The position numbers were made by a program, and so were the translations under genes. The notes under the pieces are model-generated. The model was not told where the DNA came from. It saw only the letters and a list, made by a program, of their open reading frames with translations, and searched no databases. A stretch of DNA of 64,000 nucleotides. It comes from Agelaius tricolor (taxonomy: Eukaryota; Chordata; Aves; Passeriformes; Icteridae). The stretch covers positions 1,178,001 to 1,242,000 of the forward strand of contig JALJCS010000038.1 in NCBI GenBank assembly GCA_023055355.1. The letters are read 5' to 3'. Position 1 is the first letter of the stretch; each line of letters starts with the position of its first letter. Shown one piece after another: positions 56,301 to 63,490 of the stretch.

Positions 56301-59300
56301 TTAAGGGGGTTTAATGGCAGATGCTTTTCACTGCTAAGGCTGATTTAGCAATGAAGCAGATTTTGAATTTTGGTATAAATTCCTGCCCTTTGCCGTGCCT
56401 GAGGTAGAGGAATCACTGCAGGGACAATGCCTGCAATTGCACTTGTGATTCCCTGTAACCCTGATCACCTTGGAGTGTTTATGACATTGTGAATATGTGA
56501 AATCTGGAAATCTCAGTGCTGCTTTGTTAACTTGCTGCACTTCTGAAACGTGTGCTGTGGTGGCACATGGGAACCCTGCATGGGAAGACTCTGGATGAGT
56601 CCTCTCTCTTAGCAGTTACAGCCTGAAATGATGACTTTCCCTTTGAGCTCTAGGGTCTTGGAGAAGGTCAGCAGTTGTTCTGGTTTCAGCACATTAAAAT
56701 GCAGTGGTGGGCTTCAGTGGACTTTTCTTCTGTGCAGGAGTGGAATAGTATGGTACTGAAGAAGAGTATTTTCTCACTACCTTGTTTTACAGGAAAAATT
56801 GTTACTCTGCTCTTTTGCTTTGCATCCCCAAGGGCTCTGAACCTCCCTGAGCTTTGGGAAGCAGAGCAGTCAGTGCAGCAGGGGAAAGGGAAAGCTCCAC
56901 AAAAATATTTAACTTTTATCTTCCATAGAGCCTTGGGTGAAATGCTTACAAAGTTGCATTGCTCTTTGCCTTGCAAGATGCCTTTAGAAACTCACCTTGG
57001 TAACTTAATTTCTTCCTCACCTTCCTGAACCATCCCTTCATGCTGCCCACCAGTCTCTGGGGAGAGAAGAATCTCCCTTCCTGCAGCAGATAATCATGTC
57101 TCAGGCTCACCCCTCCTGGCTTAGGAGCCTGCTGTAGGAACCACAGCCCCCTTGAGCCCCCTGATGACCAATAATGCAGCTCATCCTCCAGGGCAGATTT
57201 GCACTGTCAGGTTCAGGTGGCTCCCAAAGCCCTGGAGCTTCCTGCCTTGCCATTGTCCTTCCCCACGTGGGTTTAGTCCCACACTGCTGCCTTTTGGAGG
57301 CAGGTGTTCTATTTCTGCAGTTGAACCTGATGGAAGATGTTGGCTCTCTAGTTCCATGGATGCTTAGGATGCTCCCTGTTCCTGTTTGTAGCCAGGCACA
57401 CGGAAGGCAGGCTGGGTGAGGAGGGAGGACACACACAATGCTTTAAGAACCCTCACCACTCTTCTCTGCTGCAGTGGTGCCCAGGTGGAGCTCACCAAGG
57501 CGTAGGAGGATTGTTGTAAAAATAGGTAAATACCTGCTTTTGCACTTTTTAATGTGAAAACAGCCTTGTGCAGGGTCCACAGCCCGAGTGCAGCCTGTGT
57601 GTCACAGCTCTGTCAGCCCTGTCACAGCGCCGGCGTCCTGGGGACAGCCTCCTGTGCCCTCCTTGTGGGAGGAGGGGCAGACCCCCACCCCCTACACATG
57701 TATTTAGATTTTAATTACTTCCCCCATCTTAAATAAATTAACTGGCTGGGGAAACATTTTGCTGTGAAATGCATTTAGCTGCGTGTCCTTTCAGCCTGCT
57801 GTGGACTGTAATTCTCCGAGAAGAAAAGGCATTGAAGGAGGTCCTTTGTTGGCATTAGCAGGTGGACAGTTGAGGCAGCCTTGACCTCTGCCAGAAAAGG
57901 TCCTGACTTGTAGCGTTGGTCAAGTCTTTTAACCCGCTTTTATGCCCCTGGACAGGACACTGCTGCCCTGTTCCCTCCACCCACTTCACACTGCAGTGTT
58001 TTATTTTCCCCTTCCCCCCACTTCAAAGCCCCCCTCGGGCCGGCGTCAGGGCTGGGCTGGGATGGGCAGAGCTCTGCTCCACCCGTGTCCTCTGTCCCTG
58101 CCTCTGCTTGTCCCCAGTGCTCCCCACTCCTGCCGTGCCTCTCTGCAGCTCCCAGCTGCTGTGTTTGCTGCTGTGTGTCCCGTGTCTCACTGAGGGCTCT
58201 GTGCTCCCGCTGGGATCCAGGGAATCCTTCCTCTCTCCCAGCTGGCCGGGCTCTCCCTGCTGTGGCACTTGGATGTGCTGGGTTGGAGGTGTCTTAGTGC
58301 TTCAAAGATGGGGAGTCTGTGCTGGGTGGAGCCCAAGGTTTGGGATCTGTGAGGAGACACTGGCACTGCTTCCCTTGGAGCAGTGGAGGAGCCTGGAGCT
58401 GACACCATGAGCCAGCTGTGGCTGTTTGGGATGTTGTGGCTGCCTCTTCAGTGATGCCTGGCCTGTGCCCCTGTGGCCAGTGGAGCTGGCTGTGTCCCCT
58501 GTGCACCCCTGGGCAGTGGAGCTGGCTGTGTCCTGTGCAGGGCTCATGGCACCTTGAGGAGTTGGGAGCTGAGTGCCTGCCCCAAAGTTGTGCAGGTCGT
58601 GCTGTGGAGGCTTGTGTGTGTGCAGGGTGCATGGAGGGGCATTGCTCACAGGGGTCCCTCAGCTCTGCTGAGAAGAGCAGGGGTGAAGGATGCAGCACCT
58701 GAGAAACAAGTGAGGTGACTCAAAACATGGCAGTTCCCTTGGCAGCTCTGTGGAGGTGACAAGTCTCAGCTTGTCAGGTGTCTCAGCTCTCCTGCACTGA
58801 GTGCAAGCAGACTGGGAGCCCAGGGTGGCTCATTGCAGACTGGGCAGCTCCCAGCCACGTGCTCTGGCTTGAGCAGGCCCCAGCAGGGTGACATTTGGCT
58901 TCATGCCCTTCAGCAGATGAGCTGAGGTCAGGAACTTGAGCTTTTCCTCAGCTTCCCCTGAACTGAAGATGCCCAACACTGTAGAAAAGTGAAAGCTGAA
59001 GCGTCGAGTCTGGGCAGCTGGGGTAGACCCAGGGCCTGTCTAGTGGAGAGGTAGATGTCACTGGCTGGAAACTGTCACCTGTTCCATACTGACATGCCCC
59101 TTGTTGTCATCTTTGCACAGGCCAACAGAGCCAGCAGCAGAACAGCCATCCAGATTACAGCAAAGCATGGGAGGAGTATTTCAAAAAACAGAGTGAGTGA
59201 AACAGGCTTCCTGGAGATGAATCAGCTCTTGTCACGAGGAGTTAGCTCTAATCCAATGACTTGCATCTCCATCCCTGCCTTTTTTAGCTTCCAGTCCTTT

Positions 59301-61055
59301 GCAGATGCCCCCTGGCCCTGGCCTGTTGGTGATGGTGCATGTAGTGCTCCCAGGGAAAGCTCTCGGTTGTGCTGTTGTGTCTCGGGAGCGCAGCTCCCAC
59401 TGAGCTCCTCATGCCCCTGCTTGCAGCCAGCCTGCCTGGGGAAACACAGAACACGCAGGAACTGCTGCTGGCAAAACCCAGGGAGCTGGAGCTGGGTTGT
59501 GAGAGGGTAGGAGAGCTCATGGAAGGTCCCAGGCCTGGCTCTCTGCGCCGTGTTACAGAGTGCATGATCCCGACCTTTGGAGTTGCTTTGACATGGAGCT
59601 GCTGGAGGCTTTGCACCTTTGAGGATGAGGGGTGTGCAGGCTGTCAGGCTGCCCCTGCAGCTGCAGGGATGCTCTGGGTGCTTTCTGCCTGCTCTTGGCT
59701 TGTCCCTCACAGTCAGCTTGGAGCCCATCCTGCCATCCCACGCAGCGGAGCCGGTGTCGCTCTGTCAGGTGTCTGCAGCAGCTGGAAGGGGGCTGGCTCT
59801 TCATTAAGCTTGGCAAAAGGAGATCCTAAGCCTGTGCTTGGACTTCTGGAATTGCTGATCTCTTCCTTTTTTCTTCTTTCTCTCCAGGTCATGCTGCCAG
59901 TGCTGCTTCTCAGGCAAGTTCCCAGCCGGACTACACAATGGCTTGGGCAGAGTATTACCGACAGCAGGCTGCCTACTATGGGCAGACACTAGGGCAGGCT
60001 CAGGCCCACAGCCAGGTCTGTATTCACCTTCCCCAAACCCCTCTGCTCCTTCTCTTGGGCAGTCTGGTATATTGGCTTTGCCTTGGTGTAGGGACTCTCC
60101 TTCAGGCTCACACGGTGAAGCAGAGATGTTTTGTGGCTGAGGAAGTGATCACAGAAGCGTTGCCTCAACATCAAAGTCTTATTTTCCTGTACAGGGTGGG
60201 TGAGGGTTTTTTTGGGAGGAGACTGGGAGATTATTTGTTTCTCCTGGGAGCCTTTCCTTATAGTCCCAGGCAGTTGTTTGACTTTGGGGAATTAAAGTAA
60301 AAGGAATGATGAAGCCAGGCTGGTGAGGCAGCACAGCACTGAACTGGGAGTGCAGGCACTGCCTTTTCTCGTGCTAGGACAGGAGCTGTGTGCTCACCAT
60401 CTCCCTGTCCCAAAAGAAACCAAAACTTGAAAAATTATTTACCTGCTTTGAGTAAAATCACCCCTCAACTGTCACTCAGTGCACTGAGAGCATTGGGTGA
60501 GATTTACCCTGATCACACTTGCTGCTTCATGGAGCAAACAAAGCGGCAAAAAGTCTGTGCAAAGCACAGGGGCACCTTGCTGTGGTCTGACACTCGTCCC
60601 CACGGCTCCACATTCAGCTGTGGCTCCGGGAGCAGAGGCTGCTGTGGATGGCAGCCCCCAGCAGCTGCTCTCCCCAGCTCTCCCCAGCTCTCCCCAGCTC
60701 TCCCCTGCTCTCCCCTGCTCTCCCCGCTCTCCCCAGCGAGGTGGAGCCGGCACTTGCCGCGGGCGCTGGCCAAGGCTGACCTGGACGTGGTGATGATGAA
60801 AGGGCTTCTCTTCATTCCTCCCCGAGCCTGCCCTGCTGGAGAGAGGGATCTTGTTTGGTGAGGGCAGCAGAGCTCTGGGACAGCGTTAGGGCAGAGGGCT
60901 CTGGTGGCAGCTCAGAGCATCCTTTGAGCTCTGTTTCCCGCTCAGCTGCAGCGGGGACAGACCTGTGCTGGGGGAGGAGGGCTCAGCAGCTTGGATAATT
61001 TCCTGCTGCTCAGTAACTTTTCCTTTTCTCTCCTCTCTCTTTCTAGGAGCAGTAG
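23294..61055 (+). CDS. FUBP3: Far upstream element-binding protein 3 (complete gene, 18 coding exons)
   Basis: FUBP3 is a nuclear and cytoplasmic single-stranded DNA/RNA-binding protein of the FUBP/KSRP family, known for activating MYC through the far upstream element and for binding AU-rich mRNA elements. Exons: 23294-23386, 30448-30553, 37145-37178, 38763-38812, 40338-40409, 41129-41186, 43755-43917, 44775-44873, 46768-46872, 47269-47371, 48014-48114, 49332-49473, 53982-54142, 54822-54895, 55400-55476, 59121-59192, 59888-60015, 61047-61055. They join in frame to 548 codons. Four KH domains have GXXG loops at residues 97-100 (GRGG), 182-185 (GKGG), 273-276 (GRNG) and 374-377 (GKGG). An RG-rich linker lies at 339-348, a Pro/Gln/Gly-rich tail follows, and two tyrosine motifs ([26 protein letters not shown]) occur near 491-531. 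Human FUBP3 is 572 residues as I recall; the difference is three extra residues near the N-terminus and one exon of about 27 residues not found here. The start ATG has a strong context (GCCATGG) and begins MAEL as in mammals. Confidence 0.98.
23678..24062 (+). mobile_element. CR1 LINE 3' fragment in FUBP3 intron 1
   Basis: GTGAGGAGCGGCTGAGGGAG, CTCAGCCTGGAGAAGAGGAG, AATGGGCTGCCCAGGGAGGT, CCTGGAGGTGTTTAAGG and the terminal AAGCTAATTGATTCTGTGA are textbook avian CR1 3' sequence ending in the ATTCTGTGA signature. It sits in sense orientation about 290 bases downstream of exon 1. Only the 3' end is present, with internal divergence. Confidence 0.93.
25012..25440 (+). mobile_element. CR1 LINE 3' fragment in FUBP3 intron 1 (second)
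   Basis: GTCTGGAGCACCTGCCCTGT, GAGAGCTGGGGCTGTTCATC, a TTTAATAAAATATTAGG segment, CAGGGTGCCCAGAGCAGCTG, CCAAGGCCAGGTTGGACAAG and a terminal CCAAACCCTTCTGTGTG mark another sense-strand CR1 tail. It is from a different CR1 lineage than the copy at 23678-24062. It has no coding capacity. Confidence 0.93.
30448..30553 (+). CDS. FUBP3: FUBP3 exon 2
   Basis: The exon encodes residues 32-66 ([14 protein letters not shown] to QKRPLDDG) and the first base of codon 67. The acceptor is TTTATAG ending at 30447 and the donor is GTAAGC at 30554. This is the linker before KH1, conserved with mammals, including [18 protein letters not shown]. Confidence 0.96.
30554..37144 (+). other. FUBP3 intron 2
   Basis: This intron of 6,591 bases is unique, AT-moderate sequence. 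A pyrimidine tract lies at about 36758-36806. I found no transposon, RNA gene or extra exon that would preserve the frame. Confidence 0.85.
37145..37178 (+). CDS. FUBP3: FUBP3 exon 3 (34-nt small exon)
   Basis: The exon encodes (V)[10 protein letters not shown](R), residues 67-78. The acceptor context is CCACAGTAG, so splicing can occur after CAG (37144) or after TAG (37147). The second choice drops one Val codon and keeps the frame. The donor is GTAAGC at 37179. The peptide matches mammalian FUBP3. Confidence 0.95.
37179..38762 (+). other. FUBP3 intron 3
   Basis: This intron of 1,584 bases has a small GTT microsatellite near 37503-37515 and ends in an unusually long T-rich acceptor tract (about 38720-38762). 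Confidence 0.9.
38720..38762 (+). repeat. Long T-rich tract at the exon 4 acceptor
   Basis: An almost unbroken T-rich run, including a stretch of about 20 Ts near 38738-38755, leads directly into TTTTTAG|G. It serves as the polypyrimidine tract and is likely length-polymorphic. Confidence 0.9.
38763..38812 (+). CDS. FUBP3: FUBP3 exon 4, start of KH1
   Basis: The exon completes Arg78 and encodes [16 protein letters not shown] (79-94) plus the first base of Ile95. The donor is GTAAGT at 38813. It opens KH domain 1 with the [12 protein letters not shown] strand-helix. Confidence 0.96.
38813..40337 (+). other. FUBP3 intron 4
   Basis: This is 1,525 bases of unique sequence. I see no repeat family or extra exon in it. 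Confidence 0.88.
40338..40409 (+). CDS. FUBP3: FUBP3 exon 5, KH1 GXXG loop
   Basis: The exon encodes (I)[20 protein letters not shown] to AP (residues 95-118) plus one base of codon 119. It contains the nucleic-acid-binding GRGG loop (97-100). The acceptor is ATTTCAG ending at 40337 and the donor is GTAAGC at 40410. The reading RIQIESG differs from mammalian RIQAESG as I remember it. Confidence 0.96.
40410..41128 (+). other. FUBP3 intron 5
   Basis: This is 719 bases of unique sequence. No feature stands out. Confidence 0.88.
41129..41186 (+). CDS. FUBP3: FUBP3 exon 6, KH1 C-terminal half
   Basis: The exon encodes (D)[18 protein letters not shown](E), residues 119-138. The acceptor is CTTTGCAG ending at 41128 and the donor is GTGAGT at 41187. 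It supplies the strand with [10 protein letters not shown] that closes the KH1 fold. Confidence 0.96.
41187..43754 (+). other. FUBP3 intron 6
   Basis: This is 2,568 bases of unique sequence. I see no repeat or additional exon. Confidence 0.87.
43755..43917 (+). CDS. FUBP3: FUBP3 exon 7, end of KH1 and start of KH2
   Basis: This is the largest exon. It encodes [16 protein letters not shown] to ETIKQLQ, residues 139-192. It finishes the last KH1 helix, spans the linker [10 protein letters not shown] and carries the KH2 loop GKGG (182-185). The acceptor is TTCCAAAG ending at 43754, and the phase-0 donor is GTGCGC at 43918, which is off-consensus after GTG. Confidence 0.96.
43918..44774 (+). other. 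FUBP3 intron 7
   Basis: This is 857 bases of unique sequence. Nothing recognisable was found. Confidence 0.87.
44775..44873 (+). CDS. FUBP3: FUBP3 exon 8, KH2
   Basis: The exon encodes [18 protein letters not shown] to AFKVQ, residues 193-225, phase 0 at both ends (33 codons), so skipping it would keep the frame but destroy KH2. The acceptor is TTCTTCAG ending at 44774 and the donor is GTATGT at 44874. Confidence 0.97.
44874..46767 (+). other. FUBP3 intron 8
   Basis: This intron is 1,894 bases. A stretch near 45820-45940 (GGTGGGATTCTGTGG) faintly recalls an old CR1 tail, but it is too diverged to call. Nothing else was recognised. Confidence 0.85.
46768..46872 (+). CDS. FUBP3: FUBP3 exon 9, end of KH2 and linker
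   Basis: The exon encodes [20 protein letters not shown] to GGGSIE, residues 226-260, phase 0 at both ends (35 codons). The last KH2 helix is followed by the [20 protein letters not shown] linker. The acceptor is CATGTAG ending at 46767 and the donor is GTACGT at 46873. Confidence 0.97.
46873..47268 (+). other. FUBP3 intron 9
   Basis: This is the shortest FUBP3 intron at 396 bases. It contains an 18-base stretch that is almost all T (46982-46999) and no other feature. Confidence 0.92.
47269..47371 (+). CDS. FUBP3: FUBP3 exon 10, KH3 N-terminal half
   Basis: The exon encodes [20 protein letters not shown] to QFKP, residues 261-294, plus one base of Asp295. The KH3 loop is GRNG (273-276), as in the mammalian protein. 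The donor at 47372 is GTTTGT, weak at +3 to +5. If it is not used, the frame runs 34 codons into the intron and stops at 47473-47475. Confidence 0.96.
47372..48013 (+). other. FUBP3 intron 10
   Basis: This intron is 642 bases with a weak donor (GTTTGT) and a strong acceptor (CCTCTCTCCACAG). No other feature was recognised. Confidence 0.9.
48014..48114 (+). CDS. FUBP3: FUBP3 exon 11, KH3 C-terminal half
   Basis: The exon encodes (D)[20 protein letters not shown] to LILTAQ, residues 295-328. It finishes KH3 with the [18 protein letters not shown] helix. The donor is GTGGGT at 48115. Confidence 0.97.
48115..49331 (+). other. FUBP3 intron 11
   Basis: This is 1,217 bases of unique sequence. No feature was recognised. 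Confidence 0.87.
49332..49473 (+). CDS. FUBP3: FUBP3 exon 12, RG-rich linker and start of KH4
   Basis: The exon encodes [20 protein letters not shown] then [20 protein letters not shown] and CGLVIGK (329-375) plus one base of Gly376. The [10 protein letters not shown] segment (338-348) is an RG motif, a plausible arginine-methylation and RNA-contact site. The KH4 loop GKGG spans the exon junction. The acceptor is CTTGTCAG ending at 49331 and the donor is GTGGGT at 49474. Confidence 0.97.
49474..53981 (+). other. FUBP3 intron 12
   Basis: This intron is 4,508 bases. A CpG-containing unique block at about 51880-52160 stands out from the AT-richer surroundings. No transposon or extra exon was recognised. 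Confidence 0.86.
51880..52160. promoter_or_regulatory. Candidate regulatory block in FUBP3 intron 12
   Basis: A local rise in CpG and unique sequence includes GATACCGCGCCCGGCC, TTTGATTAATTGCTTTAGGA, TTCCGGCACCGCGGCTGCGT and a TGCGTCAC element (CRE/AP-1-like half-site). It may be an intronic enhancer or an alternative promoter. Evidence is composition only. Confidence 0.25.
53982..54142 (+). CDS. FUBP3: FUBP3 exon 13, KH4
   Basis: The exon encodes (G)[20 protein letters not shown] to LIDEKVG, residues 376-429. It completes the KH4 fold and its last helix [15 protein letters not shown]. The acceptor is TTCTCCTCAG ending at 53981. The donor GTAAGT starts at 54143 after GGT. The reading [13 protein letters not shown] replaces mammalian NSDPNLRRFTIRG. 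Confidence 0.96.
54143..54821 (+). other. FUBP3 intron 13
   Basis: This is 679 bases of unique sequence. Nothing recognisable was found. Confidence 0.88.
54822..54895 (+). CDS. FUBP3: FUBP3 exon 14, Gly/Pro-rich linker
   Basis: The exon encodes [17 protein letters not shown] then APATPHQ (430-453) plus two bases of Asn454. It matches the mammalian [17 protein letters not shown] region. The donor is GTAAGC at 54896. Confidence 0.95.
54896..55399 (+). other. FUBP3 intron 14 (mammalian extra exon not found here)
   Basis: This intron is 504 bases. Exons 14 and 15 join in frame directly (AA|T = Asn). Mammalian FUBP3, as I recall it, has about 27 residues here (beginning TFPPRSSGCFPNMAAK); no frame of this intron encodes anything similar. 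A candidate 18-nt microexon lies at 55335-55352. Confidence 0.75.
55335..55352 (+). other. FUBP3: Candidate 18-nt FUBP3 microexon
   Basis: CTTCATGTCTGTGGCTTG is preceded by a pyrimidine-rich acceptor (TTCTCTTCTCTGGGCAG) and a CTGAC branch-point-like word whose A (55303) lies 31 bases before the AG. It is followed by a near-perfect donor GTAAGT. Length and phase (2 to 2) keep the frame and would add Phe-Met-Ser-Val-Ala-Cys after Asn454. It could be a used cassette exon or only a lucky pair of splice sites; no transcript evidence is available. Confidence 0.4.
55400..55476 (+). CDS. FUBP3: FUBP3 exon 15, Gln/Trp-rich segment
   Basis: The exon encodes (N)[20 protein letters not shown] to QQVP, residues 454-479, plus one base of Ser480. 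It is homologous to mammalian [19 protein letters not shown]. The acceptor is CCTCTGCAG ending at 55399 and the donor is GTAAGT at 55477. Confidence 0.96.
55477..59120 (+). other. FUBP3 intron 15
   Basis: This intron is 3,644 bases. Its middle (about 58020-58700) is G+C-rich and contains a short duplicated segment GGCCAGTGGAGCTGGCTGTG / GGGCAGTGGAGCTGGCTGTG (about 58477 and 58512). No transposon or extra in-frame exon was recognised. Confidence 0.86.
59121..59192 (+). CDS. FUBP3: FUBP3 exon 16, first tyrosine motif
   Basis: The exon encodes (S)[20 protein letters not shown] then KKQ, residues 480-503, plus one base of codon 504. [13 protein letters not shown] is the first of the tyrosine-rich activation motifs that define the FUBP C-terminus. 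The acceptor is TTTGCACAG ending at 59120 and the donor is GTGAGT at 59193. Confidence 0.97.
59193..59887 (+). other. FUBP3 intron 16
   Basis: This is 695 bases of unique sequence. No feature was recognised. Confidence 0.88.
59888..60015 (+). CDS. FUBP3: FUBP3 exon 17, second tyrosine motif
   Basis: The exon encodes (S)[20 protein letters not shown] then [20 protein letters not shown] and SQ (504-546). It contains [19 protein letters not shown], the second activation motif. The phase-0 donor at 60016 is GTCTGT, weak past the GT. Without splicing, the frame continues for 94 more codons. Confidence 0.97.
60016..61046 (+). other. FUBP3 intron 17
   Basis: This intron is 1,031 bases. The first 282 bases are open in the exon 17 frame and encode a hydrophobic stretch. 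An ATTAAA lies at 60291-60296, and a 10-bp CTCTCCCCAG repeat at about 60667-60736. The acceptor is CTTTCTAG. Confidence 0.9.
60667..60736. repeat. 10-bp CTCTCCCCAG tandem repeat, about seven copies
   Basis: Copies run GCTCTCCCCA with A/T variation near the end (CCCCTG), and the last copy is shortened. It is a simple minisatellite inside FUBP3 intron 17. Confidence 0.93.
61047..61055 (+). CDS. FUBP3: FUBP3 terminal coding exon (Glu-Gln-stop)
   Basis: The exon contributes GAG CAG TAG after the AHSQ of exon 17, giving the C-terminus AHSQEQ exactly as in the mammalian protein. The acceptor TTTCTAG ends at 61046. Confidence 0.95.
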   Translation, partial: EQ

Positions 61056-62030
61056 AACAAGGTCCTCGTGGCAATTTTTTTTTCTTGGAATCGTTGTGGA
61101 AGAAAACCTTTTTGTAACAGAGGTTTCTAGATTTGCAACATTTTGATGAAGACTTTTCTGTTTGTGAAACACTAGCTGTAGGATAATCTATACTGAACTT
61201 TTCTAAGAATCAGGAACAATTAGTAATGTACTAAACGTATGGACATGCTGGTAATTTTGTTTCCAAATTTATATTAAAAAAAACAACCTCCGGGATTCTT
61301 TTTGGAGAGAAGCCAGAGAATTTGCAGGCACCAAAACGCACCCCAGAGCTGTGACATTTCAACATGTGGGTTTTTTGTGTGGTTTTTTTTTTTCCTTTTA
61401 ATTTTCGATCTTTTCTGTTGGAACAGAAAGAGTGGCTTGGAAGTCTTAGGTGGTATGTAACAAATCTTAAAAAGAAAAAAAAAATTAAACAGTATTTAAA
61501 TATTCTTAAATATGTAAATTCATTAAATGTTTTACTTCTAATTTCTTGTATCTTGGCTGTCTTTGATTTTATTGCATTTTTAAAAAACTGAACTATGATA
61601 TGTATTGTAATTAATGATATGATTTCTGTATTTGAAACAGTTACTGTTTGCAAGTTGGGGGGGCATTTTGTAGGGTTTGTATAATTTCTAGAGTCTAAAG
61701 GGGTAATATAAAAACGTGTTAATTTTTTTAGCAATACATGTTTTCATGTCTCCATTGCTCGTTGCATTTATGTATCTAAGACCTCCAAGCTTGTTAAAAA
61801 AAAGAAAAACAAAAAAAAAGAAAAGAAAAAAAACTTCTTCTATGCTCTCAGAAATATAAATACTGTTATTTTTAATATTAAAATGAATCTGCTATTAGTA
61901 CCTTTAACAAACACTGTGGAACATAAAACCGTATAAAAGGTAGTAACTATTTTTTAATTCCAAGGTGTTTTCTGCTTTTTCGTTTCTTTTAAATATTTTC
62001 TTATCTAATATTTGTCAAATTACCTAGAGA

Positions 62031-62036
62031 AATAAA
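62031..62036 (+). terminator. FUBP3: FUBP3 poly(A) signal, proximal candidate
   Basis: AATAAA in the context AGAGAAATAAATGAATC. It may give a shorter 3' UTR. Confidence 0.5.
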
Positions 62037-62080
62037 TGAATCTAGTATTAACCACAGTACGCGATAAATAATTTTGATTT

Positions 62081-62086
62081 AATAAA
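62081..62086 (+). terminator. FUBP3: FUBP3 poly(A) signal, middle candidate
   Basis: AATAAA in the context GATTTAATAAAAGGG, followed by T-rich sequence and a TGTTTACTGTAGTG stretch that could act as a downstream element. Confidence 0.5.
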
Positions 62087-62377
62087 AGGGATAATATGAT
62101 TTCTGATGTTTACTGTAGTGTTTCTTGTACAGATAACAGTGTATTTTTAAAGGAAAAACGGAATTGAAGCTATTTTTTCTTGCATTTTTAATTGCCCTGC
62201 GGGACATTCCGTTTTTAAATGTACTGAATTTACTGTTCTTGGGTTCTTTCCTTATTTTTCCTTATGCTTGAAATGTCTAACTATAAAGAACCGCGATTGG
62301 ATAATGTTGAGCATGGTGTTTAAAAAAAAAAAAGTGTTCTTTTTATTTGACTGACAGTTGCATTTTACACTCTATAT

Positions 62378-62383
62378 AATAAA
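62378..62383 (+). terminator. FUBP3: FUBP3 poly(A) signal, distal (likely main)
   Basis: AATAAA in TATATAATAAAATTTCC is followed about 12 bases later by the GT-rich AAGGTGTCTTGTGGGCC. The abrupt change from AT-rich UTR to G+C-rich flank right after it supports this as the transcript end. Confidence 0.75.
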
Positions 62384-62502
62384 ATTTCCACAAGGTGTCT
62401 TGTGGGCCAAGTATTTCCTGTCTCTTGGACTCTGTTGTTCCCGGCCCCTCGCGCCGCGTCCCGGGCAGTTTGGGGCGGTCACTGTGGGCAGCATCAGCTT
62501 TA

Positions 62503-62585
62503 ATTCTGGAGAAACTCTCCTTGTCACATCACCCTGGTGCTGTTCTGGAGAAACTCTGTCACTGTCACATCCTCCTGGTGCTCTG
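62503..62585. repeat. Short imperfect tandem duplication, 40-base period
   Basis: TTCTGGAGAAACTCT followed by TGTCACATC and CCTGGTGCT occurs twice at an offset of about 40 bases, with a few differences. Confidence 0.8.
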
Positions 62586-62969
62586 ACACCGAGGATTCCC
62601 ATGGAACTTTCTGGTTTTGCTGCCATTTGGGCCAGCAGGGTCTGTGTTAACACCAGCAGGTTTCCTCTGCAGGCCTGTAAGGTTTTACTGCTGAGGTGTT
62701 GGCAGCCCCTGGTTTTAGGGCTCTGGACTTTTTGCTCTTCCCCAACTTTGTGGCTGAATCCATCAGGATCCATCCCTGCACGGGGGGGTTGCTGGAGCAG
62801 CACTGAGCAGAGGGATGGGAGGGATGTGTCTCCAGCCATTATCAGATGTGTTGAGGGCATCAGTTGTGCCCAGGCCAAGTCTGGCAATAAGTGTAGCTAC
62901 TTCAGGGATCCCTTTCTTGCAAAATGTGAGTTTTGAGCTCCTCCAGCCTAAGGCAGCTCCCAGGCAGCC

Positions 62970-63490
62970 GTGGGGGTTTATGACGGGGGAAGGGAGGAAA
63001 GAAGATCCCATCTGCAAAGCCGGGAGCGGGAGGCACATTGAGAGCCGGAAGAAAAGGAGATGTAGCATCTCTAAATATACCTCCAGAGAATCAAGAGAGA
63101 CATTGAAAGATGGGATAGTAAAAGCCACTTGGAAAGAGGGGAGAGGGGGGAAAAAATGGCTAGAGGAGGGCATAAAGGCTGCTGATGGGAATTGGGAGCG
63201 GGCATTACCGAGAAGACTTCCTTCTAATTCATCTTCCAAGCTCTGTGCCAAAACAGCATTTGGCATGGTTCACAGGGAGCAATTGTGTGATAATGAACCC
63301 TAAGGTGTCCCTTAATTGAAGACTGAGGATTACAGATTGTGCCAATAGTCGTAAATGGCGCAGGATTGTGGGAGGATGCATTTTCTTAAATGTATCTGTA
63401 AGTACAGATGAGTGAGTCTCCCCAGTGAAATGCCCCTACTATAAATTATGGAAATATCTCTTTCTGATGCAACCTTTTATTGAGGGGGTG
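62970..63490. promoter_or_regulatory. Candidate conserved non-coding element downstream of FUBP3
   Basis: This is a repeat-free, AT-balanced block with words such as TTCTAATTCATCTTCC, AATTGTGTGATAATGAACCC, CCTTAATTGAAGACTGAGG, AATAGTCGTAAATGGCGCAG and CTATAAATTATGGAAATATC. It stands out from the G+C-rich flanks, and its position toward PRDM12 makes it a candidate enhancer. This is inference from composition and synteny only. Confidence 0.35.

Larger units (their letters stand above)
61056..62400 (+). other. FUBP3: FUBP3 3' UTR
   Basis: About 1.35 kb of AT-rich sequence has several ATTTA words (for example near 61494 and 61768), an A-rich run at 61796-61833, and three AATAAA signals. The AU-rich character suggests regulation of message stability, possibly by the same class of AU-binding proteins to which FUBP3 belongs; that last point is inference. 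G+C content rises sharply right after about 62400. Confidence 0.85.

Noticed and set aside
60388..60861. Open frame of 157 codons in FUBP3 intron 17
   Set aside because: It crosses the 10-bp CTCTCCCCAG repeat, has no homology, and lies in an intron fixed by splice phase.
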